Assembly: GCF_000317895.1 (NCBI RefSeq)
Contig: NC_019567.1
Location: 3,658,001 to 3,722,000 of the forward strand
Source of the DNA: Bdellovibrio bacteriovorus str. Tiberius
GTDB lineage: Bacteria > Bdellovibrionota > Bdellovibrionia > Bdellovibrionales > Bdellovibrionaceae
Length of the DNA: 64,000 nt
Direction of reading: 5' to 3'
Shown: positions 63,326 to 64,000 of the stretch, piece after piece
Position numbering within the stretch: the first letter of the stretch is position 1
How the letters are laid out: each line of letters starts with the position of its first letter
Notes under the pieces: generated by a model
Database searches by the model: none
Told to the model about the DNA's origin: nothing
The model's input: only the letters and a program-made list of their open reading frames with translations
Position numbers and translations under genes: made by a program

Positions 63326-63895
63326 ATGAATATGAAAAGGATTTTCTGCTATCTGGCTTTGACTCTGTTTGCTTCCAACTCGATGGCGGCCATGGACTGG
63401 GGTATTGAACTGGGTGCCCGTCAACAGGCGGGCGATGTGGGTGGCTTGAATTTTTCGGCCAACTCCCAGGTCGGATTCCAGGGCGGTGTCTTTGTCCATG
63501 TGCCGATGGAACAGGGCCCGGTTCATTTCCGCACGGGTCTTTTATACACCCAAAGACCGCTGCAATCGGAAAGTGATATCACCGGGCAAACCATTGACTA
63601 TCACCTGGATTATCTGGATATCCCCGTGGATATTCTGATCAAGTCCGGTGAAAACTTTGGTATGTACATGGGCTTTCATACCAGCATCAACATTTCCAAA
63701 TCCTGTTCCGGCAATGATTCCTGCCAGGTGCAGGATGTGGACACGCCAACTTTTCCGATTATCTTTGGTGTGCTGTTTAAAGCCACGCCTAAGTTCGGAT
63801 TCAATTTCTATATCGACGGTGCGAATGGTGCCATGGCCAAGGGTCTTGGCAACTATAAAGCCGTGGGTCTTAATCTGACCTATTCGATGGACTGA
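63326..63895 (+). CDS. small outer-membrane beta-barrel protein
   Basis: A 189-residue protein with a signal peptide (YLALTLFASNSMA) and a strand pattern of an eight-strand barrel: WGIELGARQQ, FQGGVFVHVPM, HFRTGLLYTQR, YHLDYLDIPVDILIK (the typical central motif of PorT/outer_membrane beta-barrel proteins) and FGFNFYIDGANGAM. Two cysteines in SKSCSGNDSCQV probably form an extracellular disulfide. AAGGAG precedes the ATG. It is 25 nt after the repeat protein and probably cotranscribed. Confidence 0.78.
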   Translation: MNMKRIFCYLALTLFASNSMAAMDWGIELGARQQAGDVGGLNFSANSQVGFQGGVFVHVPMEQGPVHFRTGLLYTQRPLQSESDITGQTIDYHLDYLDIPVDILIKSGENFGMYMGFHTSINISKSCSGNDSCQVQDVDTPTFPIIFGVLFKATPKFGFNFYIDGANGAMAKGLGNYKAVGLNLTYSMD

Positions 63896-63901
63896 TTCCT
63901 T

Positions 63902-64000
63902 ATGATCAGCAGAATCGGATTCGCTATGCTGACGATTCTTTTTTCCTGTTCGGTGCGGGGACAAGAGCCTGCCACCGAACAGGAACCCGCTATTCAATGG
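63902..64000 (+). CDS. exported protein, 5' end only (cut by window end)
   Basis: ATG 63902 opens a frame that stays open for 33 codons to the last base. It begins with a signal-like segment (MISRIGFAMLTILFSCSVRG) and then QEPATEQEPA, an acidic Pro/Glu-rich start of a mature exported protein. It follows the barrel gene by 6 nt, so it is in the same operon. No family can be assigned from this length. Confidence 0.6.
   Translation, partial: MISRIGFAMLTILFSCSVRGQEPATEQEPAIQW

Noticed and set aside
1-64000. CRISPR arrays, tRNA/rRNA genes, insertion sequences, prophage or toxin-antitoxin genes
   Set aside because: I looked for direct repeats, cloverleaf-like ends, transposase motifs and small paired genes and saw nothing supportable.

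Overview
The window is about 50% GC, very densely coded, and reads as a Gram-negative chromosome. The gene content (a heptose epimerase for LPS, TonB and a TonB-dependent receptor, several outer-membrane barrels, many exported hydrolases, and orphan periplasmic binding proteins) and the general character of the proteins suggest a predatory Bdellovibrio-type bacterium (Bdellovibrionota). The taxon is inferred from recall of protein families, not from a search. I see no rRNA, tRNA, CRISPR, insertion sequence or phage gene, and no recognisable transcription factor.

Layout. 1-14.7 kb: the end of a SelO-like gene; a convergent esterase/S41 protease pair; heptose epimerase, a long aromatic amino acid hydroxylase, an SPOUT RNA methyltransferase and a Tat-exported PhoD-like phosphatase on the plus strand; then minus-strand PspC-type and coiled-coil proteins, hpd-ribD, a barrel protein and a Pif1-like helicase. 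14.7-23.8 kb: M13 peptidase, SUMF1-like lipoprotein, rhodanese, 5'-nucleotidase, a second barrel, an orphan binding protein, an SDR and two unknown exported proteins. 23.9-28.6 kb: one tightly overlapped operon for pantothenate and early CoA synthesis (DUF2520 reductase-like gene, panB, panC, coaBC, coaX, panD). 28.7-34.5 kb: two ABC-F ATPases and two envelope proteins. 34.6-41 kb: tonB, a TonB-dependent receptor, an L,D-transpeptidase-like protein, a binding protein and a lytic transglycosylase. 41-46.8 kb: a leucine/isovalerate catabolic operon with the carboxylase alpha subunit split into biotin carboxylase and biotin carrier genes.

46.9-56.1 kb: a methyltransferase, a striking 22-bp perfect inverted repeat, two GNAT acetyltransferases, a secreted endonuclease/phosphatase-fold protein, an ABC-2 exporter, a glutathione transferase gene interrupted by an in-frame TGA, and an M3 oligopeptidase. 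56.1-64 kb: a minus-strand operon of three exported proteins (YiiX/papain-like lipoprotein, unknown protein, two-HKD phospholipase-D family protein) diverging from a large exported protein with three tryptophan-rich repeats of about 110 residues, then a small barrel and a further exported gene cut by the window end. The intergenic region between these divergent units carries several dyads.

Most of the window is ordinary housekeeping and envelope function. The best candidates for something undescribed are the divergent exported-protein locus at 56-64 kb, the hairpin element at 48.46-48.53 kb, and the DUF2520 gene in the position of a ketopantoate reductase. These rest on sequence reading alone.
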